Source: Bombiscardovia nodaiensis (lineage in GTDB: Bacteria; Actinomycetota; Actinomycetes; Actinomycetales; Bifidobacteriaceae). Taken from it: DNA of 64,000 nucleotides. Position numbers and translations under genes: made by a program. Positions 28,820-44,751 of the stretch are shown here, in pieces. The notes below the pieces were generated by a model. That model searched no databases, had not been told where the DNA came from, and was given only the letters and a program-made list of their open reading frames with translations. The DNA lies in NCBI GenBank assembly GCA_033127725.1, contig AP026798.1, positions 868,001 through 932,000 on the forward strand. Reading direction: 5' to 3'. Within the stretch, counting starts at the first letter, position 1. Every line of letters starts with the position of its first letter.

Positions 28820-29989
28820 GTGAAGATGCAGTTTTCGGATCGGACGGGTTCTCGGGCCTTGAACCCCATCGCTCAGGCCCAGGAAGAGGCCCGGCGAGTC
28901 GGCCGCAAGCCCATCTCCCTGAACGATTCGAACCCCACCCGCCACGGGCTGGGGCTGCCAGAGCTGGGAGTTTATGCTGCTGAGCCCAGAGGACCCTTAC
29001 AGGCCCGGCAGGCGCTGGCAGAGTTTTTGAGCACAGACGGCAGCAGTGTTGACCCAGATGACCTCTACCTCTTGAGTTCTACCTCTCAGGCATACTCCTG
29101 GCTCATTAAACTCATGTGTAACCCCTCGGACATCGTTTTGGAACCCCGGCCCGGTTACCCCCTTATCGAGTCCATAGCCCAGCTCGAGTGCGCCCAGGTG
29201 CGCTCCTACCAGCTCCACTACGACGGATCGTGGACCCTTGACCTGGCGCAAATTCGCTCCATTCTTGAAGGGCCTCAAGGCGAGCGGGTGCGTCTGCTGG
29301 TGCTGATTAACCCCAACAACCCCACCGGCTCCTACATTCACCCCGGCGAGCGCGAGCAGCTGCTGGACTTGTGCCGGGAGCATGACCTGGCCATTATTGC
29401 CGACGAGGTCTTCTTTGACTACCCGCTTGAGCCCTTGCCTGGCCGGAAGCGGCTATCTGGCGAGAGCAGGGTTCTCACCTTTGCCCTGGATGGCTTCTCA
29501 AAAATGCTGGCAGCCCCGCAGGCGAAAGTCGGCTGGATTCGAGTCTCTGGGCCAGGCGAATCCGTACAAGAGGCTAAGAGTCGGCTCGATCTCATTGCCG
29601 ACGACTACCTGCCCATGAGCCAGCTGATTGCCCAGCAGATACCGGAGCTTTTAGCCGCCGTGCCAGCGCAGACAGCCAAGGTGGGGGCCCGCTGCCAGAG
29701 CAATTTGCGGGTACTGACCCAGGCGCTGGCGGCCCAGGGCTGCCCGGTCTCCCTGCTGAGGCCGGAGGGCGGGTGGAACGTGCTCCTGCGCTTTCCGTCG
29801 GTCATTGACGAAAACGAGCTCGTGGAGCGGCTGATTCGCCAGTATGGTTACACCGGCCAGCCCGGCTACTTCTTCGACATGACCTCCAACGGCTATATGG
29901 CGCTCTCCCTCCTGCCAGAGCCCGTTGCCTTCAAGGCTGGTCTGGATGCCTTCTTGGCCGCTGTGGACTCTTTCCTGGGCGCACAATAG
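28820..29989 (+). CDS. PLP-dependent class I/II aminotransferase
   Basis: This protein of about 389 residues has a fold type I layout: INPNNPTGS (about residue 170), ADEVFFDYP (about residue 195) and the PLP-binding lysine in DGFSKMLAAPQAKVGW (about residue 230). The C-terminal arginine expected for carboxylate binding is probably in the MALSLLPEP region, but I cannot assign it. The amino acid substrate is unknown; tyrosine/alanine-type enzymes are closest in pattern. GTG 28820 follows GGGAGATGAG, and ATG 28826 is an alternative. The gene is convergent with the membrane protein gene downstream. Confidence 0.88.
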   Translation: MKMQFSDRTGSRALNPIAQAQEEARRVGRKPISLNDSNPTRHGLGLPELGVYAAEPRGPLQARQALAEFLSTDGSSVDPDDLYLLSSTSQAYSWLIKLMCNPSDIVLEPRPGYPLIESIAQLECAQVRSYQLHYDGSWTLDLAQIRSILEGPQGERVRLLVLINPNNPTGSYIHPGEREQLLDLCREHDLAIIADEVFFDYPLEPLPGRKRLSGESRVLTFALDGFSKMLAAPQAKVGWIRVSGPGESVQEAKSRLDLIADDYLPMSQLIAQQIPELLAAVPAQTAKVGARCQSNLRVLTQALAAQGCPVSLLRPEGGWNVLLRFPSVIDENELVERLIRQYGYTGQPGYFFDMTSNGYMALSLLPEPVAFKAGLDAFLAAVDSFLGAQ

Positions 29990-30049
29990 GATACTTTTGC
30001 CTTGTTTGAGCACCCAGGTGCCTGCGAGCCAGGAGCGTTTGGCCAGCTC

Positions 30050-32443
30050 CTACAGAATCGTAAACCAGGCTTGCATGTGTCTAAATACATCCTCTGTCTT
30101 GAGCTGCATGAGGCTGGTCTCTAGGGCCATTGCCAGCGTAGCCAAGAGTGCCAGGAGAAGTATGCAGCGCAGGACCAGTAGGCGCTTGCTCTCGTGCCCA
30201 TATTTCCCCTGGCCAATGGCGTTCGGTGACTGTCGAGCCAAGTTTTGCTCTGTGCTCTCACCGGCAGCGGCGGCTAGAGGCAAGGCGGCAGCGATAGCGA
30301 CCAGCCAGGAGAAGTCGAGCAAGTAGCGGGCATCAAAACCGGCGATATAGCTCGTGAATAGTAGCAGGACAGAGGCGAGGGCCAAAAAACTAGCCAGGAG
30401 AGGCAGGCTATGTGCCCGCCGCAAGAGCTGCCGCACGCGCGGTAGGACGAGCAGAAGGAAAGCCAAGGTCAGCACGGGGGCCAGCACGAACAGTCCTCCT
30501 AATCCTGGCTCCGTATACTGCCAGACTGGCAGGGGGGCTGGAGAGTTCTGCAGGTAGGGGAAGGCAGCCGACCGAGTCAGAGGCAGGAAGAGGTAGTAAA
30601 AAAGCAAGTAGGCAATGTTGATTTTGGGCGGCTTGTAAGTGTTTAAGTTCACAACGGTAATTTGGTAGGTGTTCCCAAAGTCCCAGGGCGAACCGAACCG
30701 CCAGGCGTTGTAGGCCAGGAGTGGGGCGATTACGGGCACAAGGGGGAGCGTGGCGGCCAGAAGGATAGCCAGCGAACGCCTGCGGTTGAAAGGCTCGTAG
30801 GGGCCCGACTGCTTGGCTGTTGCAGGCTGCGGGGAGGTGGAAACTGGCTCTCTTGCAGATTCTGCAAGCCTTTTGGACTTTGTGGGCGCTTTCGTTCGTT
30901 GCTTGGTCCAGGAGTTCCAGATGGCTTTGAGCTCGTCAGCGAAGATGGGGAAGGCCAAAAGGCCCGCTGCAATGAAGGTCTGCCGACAGCCGAGGGTAGC
31001 GGCTATAGCCAGCGAACCAGCGGCCAGGCGGGGCAGGGAAAGGTAGACTTGCGCGGGAGCAAGCGGCTGTTTTTCGTCCCTGGCATCGGCTTGAGTCCAG
31101 AGGCGAGAAGTCTTGCCAGTGCCCGTCCGCACCCGCCGGGCCCCCAACCAAAACCACAGGCCCAAGCTCGCCAGCAGGAGGGAAGCGTTGAAGGGGACCG
31201 TGTAGAAGTTGTTGCGGAAGTACAGGTAGACCACCTGAGAGCCAGTCAGGAAAGCGAGCACGGCTAGAATGGCGGCCCCCAGGCTGGCCTTGGGTAGAAA
31301 GCGGCGGAGCAGGCGGATGATCAGCAGGCTGCAGGTCAGGGTAAAACCTGCCGCCAGGAGCGCGCAGGCCGCAGGAGTGGGCAGCATGAGCCCGCCCGGT
31401 ACGAACAGTGAGGTGAGTAGGCGGTAGGGAGCGAAGATAAGGAGGGCTGGCAGGGGGCCAAAATAAGAGTACCAATGGCCCTGATAGAACACATGATCCC
31501 AAAAAATGGGACCTTTGTCGGCAGCCAGCAGGCGCTCGCGGGCGTACACGTCGTAAGGATTGGGGCTCTGGGCGAACTCTGTGGACACGGGCAGGTCCAG
31601 CCAGGGGTGTCCAGATAGGAAGGCATCGGCCAGGTGGCCATATTGGTTGAAATCGTAGGTGTAGGCGCCTGGCTGATGGTAGGTTCTTACCGTGAAACCG
31701 GGTATTTGGACGGCTATGGCGCAAGCGGCCCAAACACCCACCAGGGCCATGGCCAACCAGAAGAGGGCCCGCTGGCCCCGGCTTTGAGTGTCCAGCCTGA
31801 CCCGCCAGAGCGGCGAACGAGGGCCAAGGGCAATGACCAGAGCGGCCAGGAGTGCCATTAGAGCCAGGCGGACTGGGTTGAACCGGAGGGGGATGACCGG
31901 ACTGCTGTCCAGACCCTGAATGGCCACAACAGCCTTGCGTTCTTCGCTAATCCACAGCCTAGCCGTGCTTGCGCTGGTGATTCGACTGCGATTTTTGGCG
32001 TAGAGGGAGCCGTCTATTGCGGGATTGACGATGGTAGAACCGGCTTGAATCCAAGGCTTACCAGGCTGTTCTCGTAGGTCTAAGCGCACATGAACGGACC
32101 AAACCGCATGCTTGGCCTCGTCCTTGCCCAGCTGGGCAAGTCCGCCGTCCGGCCCCTTGGCCGCCAGTACCTGTACGTATGGCAAGCTGCCCTGGGCCGG
32201 CACTTCTAAGTAGGCCTGCGTGGGGTCGCTGACTATGAGCGCGCCGCTCTCCAACCTGACCAGCCCCTTACCCAGCCTTGTCGGAGGCTGTGCGCTGCTG
32301 GCTTGAGTCTGGCTGTTGGTGAGCGTGCGCCAGTGGGGAAGGTTGAACAGGCAACATTCGATGAGCACTATCAACACTAAGGCGATAGGAGCCCACTTGG
32401 CCCACGCGGGCAGGGGGCGACGTATAGATATAGCTTTGAACAC
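30050..32443 (-). CDS. Large polytopic membrane protein, possibly GT-C-like
   Basis: This 797-residue protein has an N-terminal hydrophobic segment, an extracytoplasmic region of about 130 residues and then roughly ten to twelve membrane segments. A loop with polar aromatic motifs (YTYDFNQYGHLADAFLSGHPWLDLP, about nt 31650-31590) recalls the first outer loop of GT-C glycosyltransferases, but a definite DxD or ExD pair is not identified. A Lys/Ser-rich cytosolic loop (about residues 505-545) interrupts the membrane part. The function is unknown; transfer of lipid-linked sugars is a guess. It is divergent from the TPR gene, with 49 bp between. Confidence 0.75.
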   Translation of the reverse strand: MFKAISIRRPLPAWAKWAPIALVLIVLIECCLFNLPHWRTLTNSQTQASSAQPPTRLGKGLVRLESGALIVSDPTQAYLEVPAQGSLPYVQVLAAKGPDGGLAQLGKDEAKHAVWSVHVRLDLREQPGKPWIQAGSTIVNPAIDGSLYAKNRSRITSASTARLWISEERKAVVAIQGLDSSPVIPLRFNPVRLALMALLAALVIALGPRSPLWRVRLDTQSRGQRALFWLAMALVGVWAACAIAVQIPGFTVRTYHQPGAYTYDFNQYGHLADAFLSGHPWLDLPVSTEFAQSPNPYDVYARERLLAADKGPIFWDHVFYQGHWYSYFGPLPALLIFAPYRLLTSLFVPGGLMLPTPAACALLAAGFTLTCSLLIIRLLRRFLPKASLGAAILAVLAFLTGSQVVYLYFRNNFYTVPFNASLLLASLGLWFWLGARRVRTGTGKTSRLWTQADARDEKQPLAPAQVYLSLPRLAAGSLAIAATLGCRQTFIAAGLLAFPIFADELKAIWNSWTKQRTKAPTKSKRLAESAREPVSTSPQPATAKQSGPYEPFNRRRSLAILLAATLPLVPVIAPLLAYNAWRFGSPWDFGNTYQITVVNLNTYKPPKINIAYLLFYYLFLPLTRSAAFPYLQNSPAPLPVWQYTEPGLGGLFVLAPVLTLAFLLLVLPRVRQLLRRAHSLPLLASFLALASVLLLFTSYIAGFDARYLLDFSWLVAIAAALPLAAAAGESTEQNLARQSPNAIGQGKYGHESKRLLVLRCILLLALLATLAMALETSLMQLKTEDVFRHMQAWFTIL

Positions 32444-32492
32444 CCCTTTATTCTATAAGCTGTATGTCTGGATTGGCGGGGAGAATGGAGAC

Positions 32493-38709
<6,217 letters not shown>

Positions 38710-38788
38710 TTGGTGTTGGCTTAGGATTTGCCCTAATCGCTGCTGCTCATGACCGCGCAGGCGCAAAGCCTAACCTTGGGTGCGATCT

Positions 38789-38823
38789 GCCCGCCGAACT
38801 TTTACGAAAACGTTCTGGCGGGC
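38789..38823. terminator. Hairpin downstream of ligA
   Basis: GCCCGCCGAACTTTT (from 38789) pairs with AAAAcGTTCtGGCGGGC (to 38823) with two single-base bulges and a tight loop. It may terminate ligA, though no T run follows. Confidence 0.55.
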
Positions 38824-38890
38824 CGCGGCGAGCCAGGCTAGGCTAGTGGGGCAAGGCACTCGTACCAGCTCGAACGTGGAAGGGGAGCGC

Positions 38891-38944
38891 ATGAACCGGC
38901 GCACCCACCCATCTGCATTGGGCGCAGCGCTCAGGCAAGGCTAG
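38891..38944 (+). CDS. Possible 17-aa leader peptide before mrp
   Basis: ATG 38891 follows GGAAGGGGAG at good spacing and encodes MNRRTHPSALGAALRQG before TAG 38942-38944, 9 nt before the mrp start. The strong ribosome site and position suggest a translated leader, but such short frames arise by chance. The role is unknown. Confidence 0.3.
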   Translation: MNRRTHPSALGAALRQG

Positions 38945-38953
38945 AGGAGAAAT

Positions 38954-40128
38954 ATGCTCGCAGACTCTGAGATAGAAGCTCTGACTAGGCGAATTAAGTC
39001 CGACGTGTTCGCGCGCCTGAGCCGGGTGATTGACCCGGAGTTGGGCCGGTCGGTCACTGACCTGGGCATGATTACCGAGATTGAAGTGCGGCCTGCGCCC
39101 GGCAGCCCCACCAGCATTGCTGGGTCCGGCAAGCCCGTGTTCGACGTCATTATTTACGTGGAGCTCACGATCGAGGGCTGCCCGCTCACGCAGACGATTG
39201 CGGACCGGATTGACGCAGCCGTGGCCTCATATCCTACTGCCGTCCTGCGGCCCCATCAGGAGGTCTCCTCCATGAGCCAGGACAAGCTCCAGGCCCTGGT
39301 CGAGCAGCTCAAGGCTGAGCGACGCTCCAATCCCTTCAACAAGGTGGGTGTCAAAACCCGCATTTTCGCTGTCGCCTCCGGCAAGGGGGGCGTGGGCAAG
39401 TCGTCCGTGGCGGCCAATCTGGCTGCCACTTTTGCGGCCCTGGGCTATGACACGGCCGCCATCGATGCGGACATCTACGGCTTCTCTCTGCCTGGCCTCT
39501 TTGGAGTCAAGGGCCAGCCAACAAATCTGAACGGGATGTTGATGCCGGTCACCGCCTGGGGGGTCAAGCTCATCTCTATCGGCATGTTTGCGGGCTCGGA
39601 GCGGGCCATTTTGTGGCGCGGACCCCGCCTGCAGCGTTCGCTTGAGCAGTTCCTGACCGACGTGTGGTGGGGGAGCCCGACGTGCTGGTGCTCGACCTGG
39701 CTCCCGGCACCGGCGACATGGCTATATCGGTGGCCCAGGCCCTGCCCAACGCTGAACTGGTGATTGTGACCACCCCCCAGCCCTCGGCTTCCGACGTGGC
39801 CGTGCGCTCGGGACTGGTGGCCCTGCAAGTGCCCACGAAAGTGCGCGGCGTGGTGGAGAACATGTCCTGGTATGACCACGCAGGGGAGCGTCTGCGCATC
39901 TTCGGCCAGGGCGGCGGCCAGCGGGTAGCTGACCAGCTCAGCCAGGCCCTGGACTATCCGGTTCCCCTCCTGGCCCAACTGCCCCTGGACCCCGACATCC
40001 GCCAGGTGGGGGAGGCAGGTCGGCCCGCTGTGCTCCAAGCTGATGGCAGCCTGGCTCAGACTCCATTGGCAGAGCAGTTCACGGTCCTGGCCCGCAGGCT
40101 CATGGGAGGCCCAACCGGAAAGGCCTGA
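38954..40128 (+). CDS. mrp: Mrp/ApbC-type iron-sulfur carrier ATPase, frameshifted
   Basis: This P-loop protein is of the Mrp/NBP35 family, which loads Fe-S clusters onto target proteins. An N-terminal DUF59 (MIP18-like) domain covers about residues 8-100, followed by the deviant Walker A SGKGGVGKSSVAAN and DADIYGFSLPGLFG. The frame breaks at a G5 run (39669-39673); G6 gives VWWGEPDVLVLDLAPGTGDMAIS, and the full protein has about 391 residues. The CxxC pair of many Mrp proteins is not visible; NMSWYDHAGERLRIFG stands in its place, as I recall for other actinobacterial members. ATG 38954 follows AGAGGAG. Confidence 0.9.
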
Positions 40129-40240
40129 TATTTGCAGGAATTGCAGGGGAGTGAGCGGGAAGTCGGGTGCTTGCTGGGCAGTGCCCTAGACTTGGAACCA
40201 ACAGCAGTGTTGGGCGCGGGGCCAGAGAGGCGGAGCAGAA

Positions 40241-40939
40241 ATGACAGATCCAGAAGGCGGCAATCACAAGGATTCTGGCGAGAGCATGACCCAGTCCCGC
40301 AAGCGCACACTCATCATCGTGCTGGTCGTCGCACTAGCGGTGACCTTGCTGGGCTGCGGGACAGCCGTGGCCGTGGCGGTGCGGCAATCGGGCCAGCAGG
40401 AGCAGACGCAGGCCAGCGCGAGTACAAGGACCAACTCCAGCAAGCCAGCCACCCGCTCTTCCTCCAGCTCACCCAAGTCTTCTGCGTCACCGACAACTTC
40501 TCCCTCGCCCACAGCTAGTTCTCCGTCTAGCAGTCAAGCTCCCCAGCCCGACCCAGGAGCCCCTCAGCCTGACCCCGGCGCTCCCCAGCCCAATCCGGCA
40601 GGAAACTGTGCCCAGTATCAGGGCACCTATACCAACCGGCAAGGGCAGCAGGCCCGCCTGGCGGTGGATTGCTCGGTGGAAGCACCCGATTTCGGCAGCC
40701 ACATCGTCAGTGTGCAAGCTGGCGCTGCGGGCGCCCAGGGGCAGGTGGCCGGTGCCTTAGAGTTGACCCTGGAGCCGCATATGGGCAACGCTGTGGCTTA
40801 CACCCTCTTCCCCAAGGGTGTGGCAGCGGGCTATCCTGGCGAAGACACAAGCCAAAACCGGCTGATCAACCACTCGGGTGGCCCCATCTCCGCATATTCC
40901 TACCAGGACTTCCTCCAGCAGGTCTATACGCTCAAGTAA
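40241..40939 (+). CDS. Anchored extracytoplasmic protein with Ser/Pro-rich linker
   Basis: This 232-residue protein has a basic start, a hydrophobic segment (TLIIVLVVALAVTLLGCGTAVA, about residues 24-45) and a Ser/Thr/Pro linker with a repeated PQPDPGA unit. A C-terminal domain of about 115 residues begins NCAQYQGTYTNRQGQQARL and has two cysteines that could form a disulfide. LLGC resembles a lipobox, but the hydrophobic stretch continues past it, so a membrane anchor is as likely as a lipoprotein. The function is unknown. Confidence 0.75.
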   Translation: MTDPEGGNHKDSGESMTQSRKRTLIIVLVVALAVTLLGCGTAVAVAVRQSGQQEQTQASASTRTNSSKPATRSSSSSPKSSASPTTSPSPTASSPSSSQAPQPDPGAPQPDPGAPQPNPAGNCAQYQGTYTNRQGQQARLAVDCSVEAPDFGSHIVSVQAGAAGAQGQVAGALELTLEPHMGNAVAYTLFPKGVAAGYPGEDTSQNRLINHSGGPISAYSYQDFLQQVYTLK

Positions 40940-41155
40940 GGCGCGGGCTGCAGGCGGGTGTCTATGTCGCTGCGGGCTCGAAGCTCGGCAGGTTCGCATG
41001 AGTGCAGCGCCGACCACACATGTTCGCTCTCAGGAAACTTATAGGAAGATTCCAGCCGGCTTGCGGCTGCCTGCAAGCAAACGCTCCGTTCCCTCCCATA
41101 GTGTCGAAGTTGTCAAGTTTGTTGACGACTTCACCAAAGATGAAGGGGACATGAA

Positions 41156-42607
41156 TTGTATATCTTTAGCAACGCACTCAAAAATTTATGGAGGAATAAG
41201 GGCAAGACCCTGCTCTACGCTCTTATTGTCCTCGCCATTATCGCCATAGCTACGATGGGTGTGCTTACCCGTACTGCTTCCAGCGATTTAATCGGCCAGT
41301 ACCGCAGCCAGTATGGCTCCAAGGTCACGCTTTCGCCGGACTTTGACAAGGTGGGACCGGGCAAACCCAATTCGGGAGGACCGCCTTCGCCCGGGCAGGT
41401 GGTGAGCTTTGGCAAGTCTAGCCTCTTGCAAAAGTCCGTTTACACTGCGCACGCTCCGGTGGTTCCTGACGGGATCAAGATGGTGGATCAGGATGCCGAC
41501 AACGGCCAAGGGCAGACCATTTTGCAGGGTGGGCCGGGCACTGGCGACAAGATTGACAGCACAGGCGGCGGGACCACCGACAAGAAGGGCAGCGTGGGCG
41601 GCGAAATGGCGATGCCTACGGCCAAGATTGTGGGCTACGACAGTCCTTCAATCAGCGAAGATTTTACCTCCGGTAAGCGCCAAATCCGCCAGGGTAAGGT
41701 CTATTCCGGTAAGGACGACTGCCTGATTAGCCAAGACGTGGCCGAGCTGAACAAACTCAAGGTGGGCGACCAGATAAAGGTCAAAGGCATGAGTAAAGAC
41801 TCGCCAACGTCCACCCTACGTATCTCCGGCATCTATGCGGACGGCACCAAAAGTGACCAGACCATGCCCTTCAAAGACGCTTTCAGCAACCGCAAGAACG
41901 AAATCTTGACCTCGAAAGACACGGCCCTGGCCTTGGGTGTCTTCAAGGACTCGGGAACCTTAGACGCTGAATACTACCTGAAGGACCCGGATCAGCTGGA
42001 GGACTTCCGTAAGGAAATCGTCAAGAAGGGCCTGTCCGAGAACTACAAGGTGACGACCGACGAAGCCTCCTACCGGAAGGCGACCGCTCCCCTGGAGAGC
42101 CTGCAAAAGCTGACGACTATCTTCCTAGCGCTGGTAGTGGGCCTGGGCGCTATCGTCCTCCTCCTACTCTCCATTATGTCTATGCGCTCACGCCGGTACG
42201 AAATTGGCGTCCTACGAGCCATCGGTATGAAGAAGGGGAAAGTGGCTCTGGGCTTGGTCAGCGAAGTGGTGGCGATTGTGGCCATCTGCTTAGCCGCAGG
42301 CTTGGCGATTGGTACGGCAGCCACCCAGCCGGTCGCCGAGTCCATGCTCTCCAGCCAGCAGGCCTCCTATGAGGCTGATGAAAAGGCTAAGTCCAAGCAG
42401 CCGGGCGAAGGTGGCATGGTCATTATGGACTCGCATGGCTCAGCTCCAGCCGAAGTGGATCCGGCAAAAATCCGCACGAAACTGGACGGCCGGTCAGCTG
42501 GACAAATTGTGGCCGTTTCGCTCGGTATCGTCCTCCTCTCCAGCCTGGTGAGTGTGGCCGCCACCACCCGCCTTGAGCCCAGAAGCATTCTCACAGAAGG
42601 AAACTAG
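41156..42607 (+). CDS. FtsX/MacB-type ABC permease
   Basis: This 483-residue permease has an N-terminal membrane segment (TLLYALIVLAIIAIATMGVL), a large outer domain of about 260 residues, a cluster of membrane segments with the FtsX core RSRRYEIGVLRAIGMKKGKV, and a last segment ending EPRSILTEG. Glycine-rich stretches (about nt 41530-41610) lie in the outer domain. TTG 41156 gives the family-typical start (MYIFSNALKNLWRNKGK) and follows AGGGGAC. The ATPase gene follows after 10 nt, completing the transporter. Confidence 0.9.
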   Translation: MYIFSNALKNLWRNKGKTLLYALIVLAIIAIATMGVLTRTASSDLIGQYRSQYGSKVTLSPDFDKVGPGKPNSGGPPSPGQVVSFGKSSLLQKSVYTAHAPVVPDGIKMVDQDADNGQGQTILQGGPGTGDKIDSTGGGTTDKKGSVGGEMAMPTAKIVGYDSPSISEDFTSGKRQIRQGKVYSGKDDCLISQDVAELNKLKVGDQIKVKGMSKDSPTSTLRISGIYADGTKSDQTMPFKDAFSNRKNEILTSKDTALALGVFKDSGTLDAEYYLKDPDQLEDFRKEIVKKGLSENYKVTTDEASYRKATAPLESLQKLTTIFLALVVGLGAIVLLLLSIMSMRSRRYEIGVLRAIGMKKGKVALGLVSEVVAIVAICLAAGLAIGTAATQPVAESMLSSQQASYEADEKAKSKQPGEGGMVIMDSHGSAPAEVDPAKIRTKLDGRSAGQIVAVSLGIVLLSSLVSVAATTRLEPRSILTEGN

Positions 42608-42617
42608 AGGTACTCTC

Positions 42618-43313
42618 ATGAGCGTTCTCGAATTAGATAAACTCACCTACCATTACGGCAAGTACAACCACCAGGTGCTCAAGGGCATCACGGCCGCCTT
42701 TGAAGAGGGGCAGATGGCCTCGATTATGGGCAGGTCGGGCGCAGGCAAAACCACCTTGCTTTCCCTGGTCTCCGGCCTGGACACCGCGTCGGGCGGCCGA
42801 GTCCTCTACCGGGGGCAGGATGTGGCTAAGCTGGACCGCGACAACTACCGGGCCAGGAGCGTGGGGCTGGTTTTCCAGGGTTACAACCTGCTGACCAATG
42901 CCAGCGCTCTGGACAACATTGTGCTCTCCATGCAGATTTCCGGCGTCAAGAGCTCCCACAAGAAGGCGGATGCCCTGGCCCTGCTGGCCAAGCTGGGCAT
43001 TGATGAGGAGACTGCCAAGCGCAAGGTGCTGCGGATGTCGGGCGGCGAGCAACAGCGGGTGGGTATAGCCCGCGCCCTGGCCCACGACCCGGACGTGATT
43101 ATTGCCGACGAGCCCACCGGGAATCTGGACGAGGAGTCAGAGCAGATCATTATGGAGATTCTGACCGGCTTGGCCCACCAGGAGGGCAAGTGCGTCCTGG
43201 TGGTCACCCACTCCCAGGCTGTGGCCAACTATGCTGACCAGGTCTGGCGGCTGCGAGACGGCAAGTTGGAGGGCAAAAAGCGACCGCCGAAGGTGTCGGT
43301 GGTTCAAGGCTAA
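42618..43313 (+). CDS. ABC transporter ATP-binding protein, MacB/LolD-like
   Basis: This 231-residue ATPase partners the upstream FtsX-type permease. It has Walker [12 protein letters not shown]-loop [11 protein letters not shown], signature [16 protein letters not shown], Walker [14 protein letters not shown] and H-loop [10 protein letters not shown] 42618 follows AGAGG and starts [14 protein letters not shown], the normal family N-terminus; an upstream in-frame start lies in the permease gene. Exported substrate is unknown. Confidence 0.93.
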   Translation: MSVLELDKLTYHYGKYNHQVLKGITAAFEEGQMASIMGRSGAGKTTLLSLVSGLDTASGGRVLYRGQDVAKLDRDNYRARSVGLVFQGYNLLTNASALDNIVLSMQISGVKSSHKKADALALLAKLGIDEETAKRKVLRMSGGEQQRVGIARALAHDPDVIIADEPTGNLDEESEQIIMEILTGLAHQEGKCVLVVTHSQAVANYADQVWRLRDGKLEGKKRPPKVSVVQG

Positions 43314-43340
43314 ACCTTCGCTAGACGTGGCAGGTTGTAC

Positions 43341-43385
43341 AGGGTCCGCTGGCAGGGGGTGTATTTACACCTTCTGCTGGACCCT
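43341..43385. terminator. Bidirectional hairpin between convergent genes
   Basis: AGGGTCC (43341-43347) pairs with GGACCCT (43379-43385) and GGTGTA (43358-43363) with TACACC (43366-43371). The right arm overlaps the end of the MFS gene. It lies between convergent genes, so it may act on both. Confidence 0.55.
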
Positions 43386-44657
43386 GGCCTGGCGCGGTAG
43401 GCGAATGGCGAACAGCCAGGGCAGAGAGGTGAGTAGGAGCGCAATTGCAGAGAGGGTCAGCAGAGGGATTGGTCGGGGAGCAGTCAGGACCCAGGCGGCG
43501 AACATAGGACCCAGAACGTAGCCCAAGGACTGAGCCATGTTGAGCAAGCCAAACATTCTGCCGCTGAAACGGGGGCCAGCCAGACGGGCGGCCACGACGG
43601 GCTGGGAGATGCCCAGCATGACTTCGCCAAAGCCGAAGACGGTGATGCCGATGGAGGCTACGGTGAGGGCAGCTAGGGATGAGTTGCAGGTCAGGCCTAA
43701 ATCAATCAGGAACCAGGCGGCGGCCCAGCAGATGGGGACGGTTCTGAGCATGACCATGTGCCGACCGTTCTTGAGTCGGGGCAGGAGGATGACGTTCAAG
43801 ACGACGACGGCGAAGGTATTTACCACGTCTATCAGCGATAGGGACCAGCGGGGGATACGGTCATTGGAAATCAATGTGGTGACTACGCCAGAGTCGAATT
43901 GTGAGTATCCAAAAATATTCATAAAGAGCGTGGCAGTCGTCAGGAGAGCCATGGCCACAAGAGCAGAGCGAGGATTGTTGAGGGTGCTGTGCTCACCCGA
44001 TTCGTTGCTGCTGGAGGGGGCTGTGACCTGTACTTCGCGGGCCTGAACACTCAGACGGCGGGTCAGGGCGCGTAAGGCAAAGTGGCGTTCGATGAGAATG
44101 AGGGCTATGGACACAAAGACGAAGCCCGCTCCACGAGCTGCAAAGCTGAGCCGGAAGAGAAAGTCGCTGCGGGAGGCTGCAACAATGCCGCCGACTGCTG
44201 CTCCTAAGCCAACGCCCAGGTTCATTTCAGCCTGATTGATGCCGTAGACAATGTTCTTCTGTTCGGAGGTGGAGATTTGCGTTAGAATGCTGGTCCAAGC
44301 TGTGGTTGTTCCCATGCCCAGGCCAGAGACAAAAGCGGCCAGTAGGGCCATGGGGAAGGTCAGTGAGACGGCGAAGAGCACCGGGCCGAGGATGGCGAAG
44401 ACCAAGCCCAGGTGCATGGCCAGCCAGGAGGAGCGCTTGTCTGAGAGCCAACCGATGGCGGGGTGACTGATCAAGGAGCCGATTGAGCTGACGGTCACGG
44501 TCAGGGTGGCCTGGCTCATGCTAGCACCCAAGGAGTGGGTGGCGAAGAGGAGCTCAATAGGCCAAACTAGGCCGTTGCCAAAGTTGCAGACCAGGTCCAC
44601 GGCCAGCATCCAGCGCAGGTAGATTGGCAGACTCATGAATTCCCGTAACCAGCGCAC
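43365..44657 (-). CDS. Major facilitator superfamily transporter
   Basis: This 430-residue membrane protein has about twelve hydrophobic segments. The MFS loop 2-3 motif appears as GWLSDKRSSW near residue 68, and a longer central loop separates the two halves. The substrate cannot be read; drug or metabolite export is typical of such stand-alone proteins. GTG 44657 is supported by AGGAGG 6 nt upstream. Confidence 0.88.
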   Translation of the reverse strand: MRWLREFMSLPIYLRWMLAVDLVCNFGNGLVWPIELLFATHSLGASMSQATLTVTVSSIGSLISHPAIGWLSDKRSSWLAMHLGLVFAILGPVLFAVSLTFPMALLAAFVSGLGMGTTTAWTSILTQISTSEQKNIVYGINQAEMNLGVGLGAAVGGIVAASRSDFLFRLSFAARGAGFVFVSIALILIERHFALRALTRRLSVQAREVQVTAPSSSNESGEHSTLNNPRSALVAMALLTTATLFMNIFGYSQFDSGVVTTLISNDRIPRWSLSLIDVVNTFAVVVLNVILLPRLKNGRHMVMLRTVPICWAAAWFLIDLGLTCNSSLAALTVASIGITVFGFGEVMLGISQPVVAARLAGPRFSGRMFGLLNMAQSLGYVLGPMFAAWVLTAPRPIPLLTLSAIALLLTSLPWLFAIRLPRQARVQQKV

Positions 44658-44700
44658 GCATGCCCTCCTTCGTTTCCCATGAGCTGCCCAACAATGAAGA

Positions 44701-44731
44701 AAGCCCTAGGTTCAGCTTAGACCTAGGGCTT
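44701..44731. terminator. Terminator hairpin after glnA
   Basis: AAGCCCTAGGT (44701-44711) is complementary to ACCTAGGGCTT (44721-44731), with a 9-nt loop. It follows glnA on the minus strand, with a moderately T-rich tail, and precedes the MFS gene. Confidence 0.75.
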
Positions 44732-44751
44732 ACATTGGTTATGGTGTGAGC

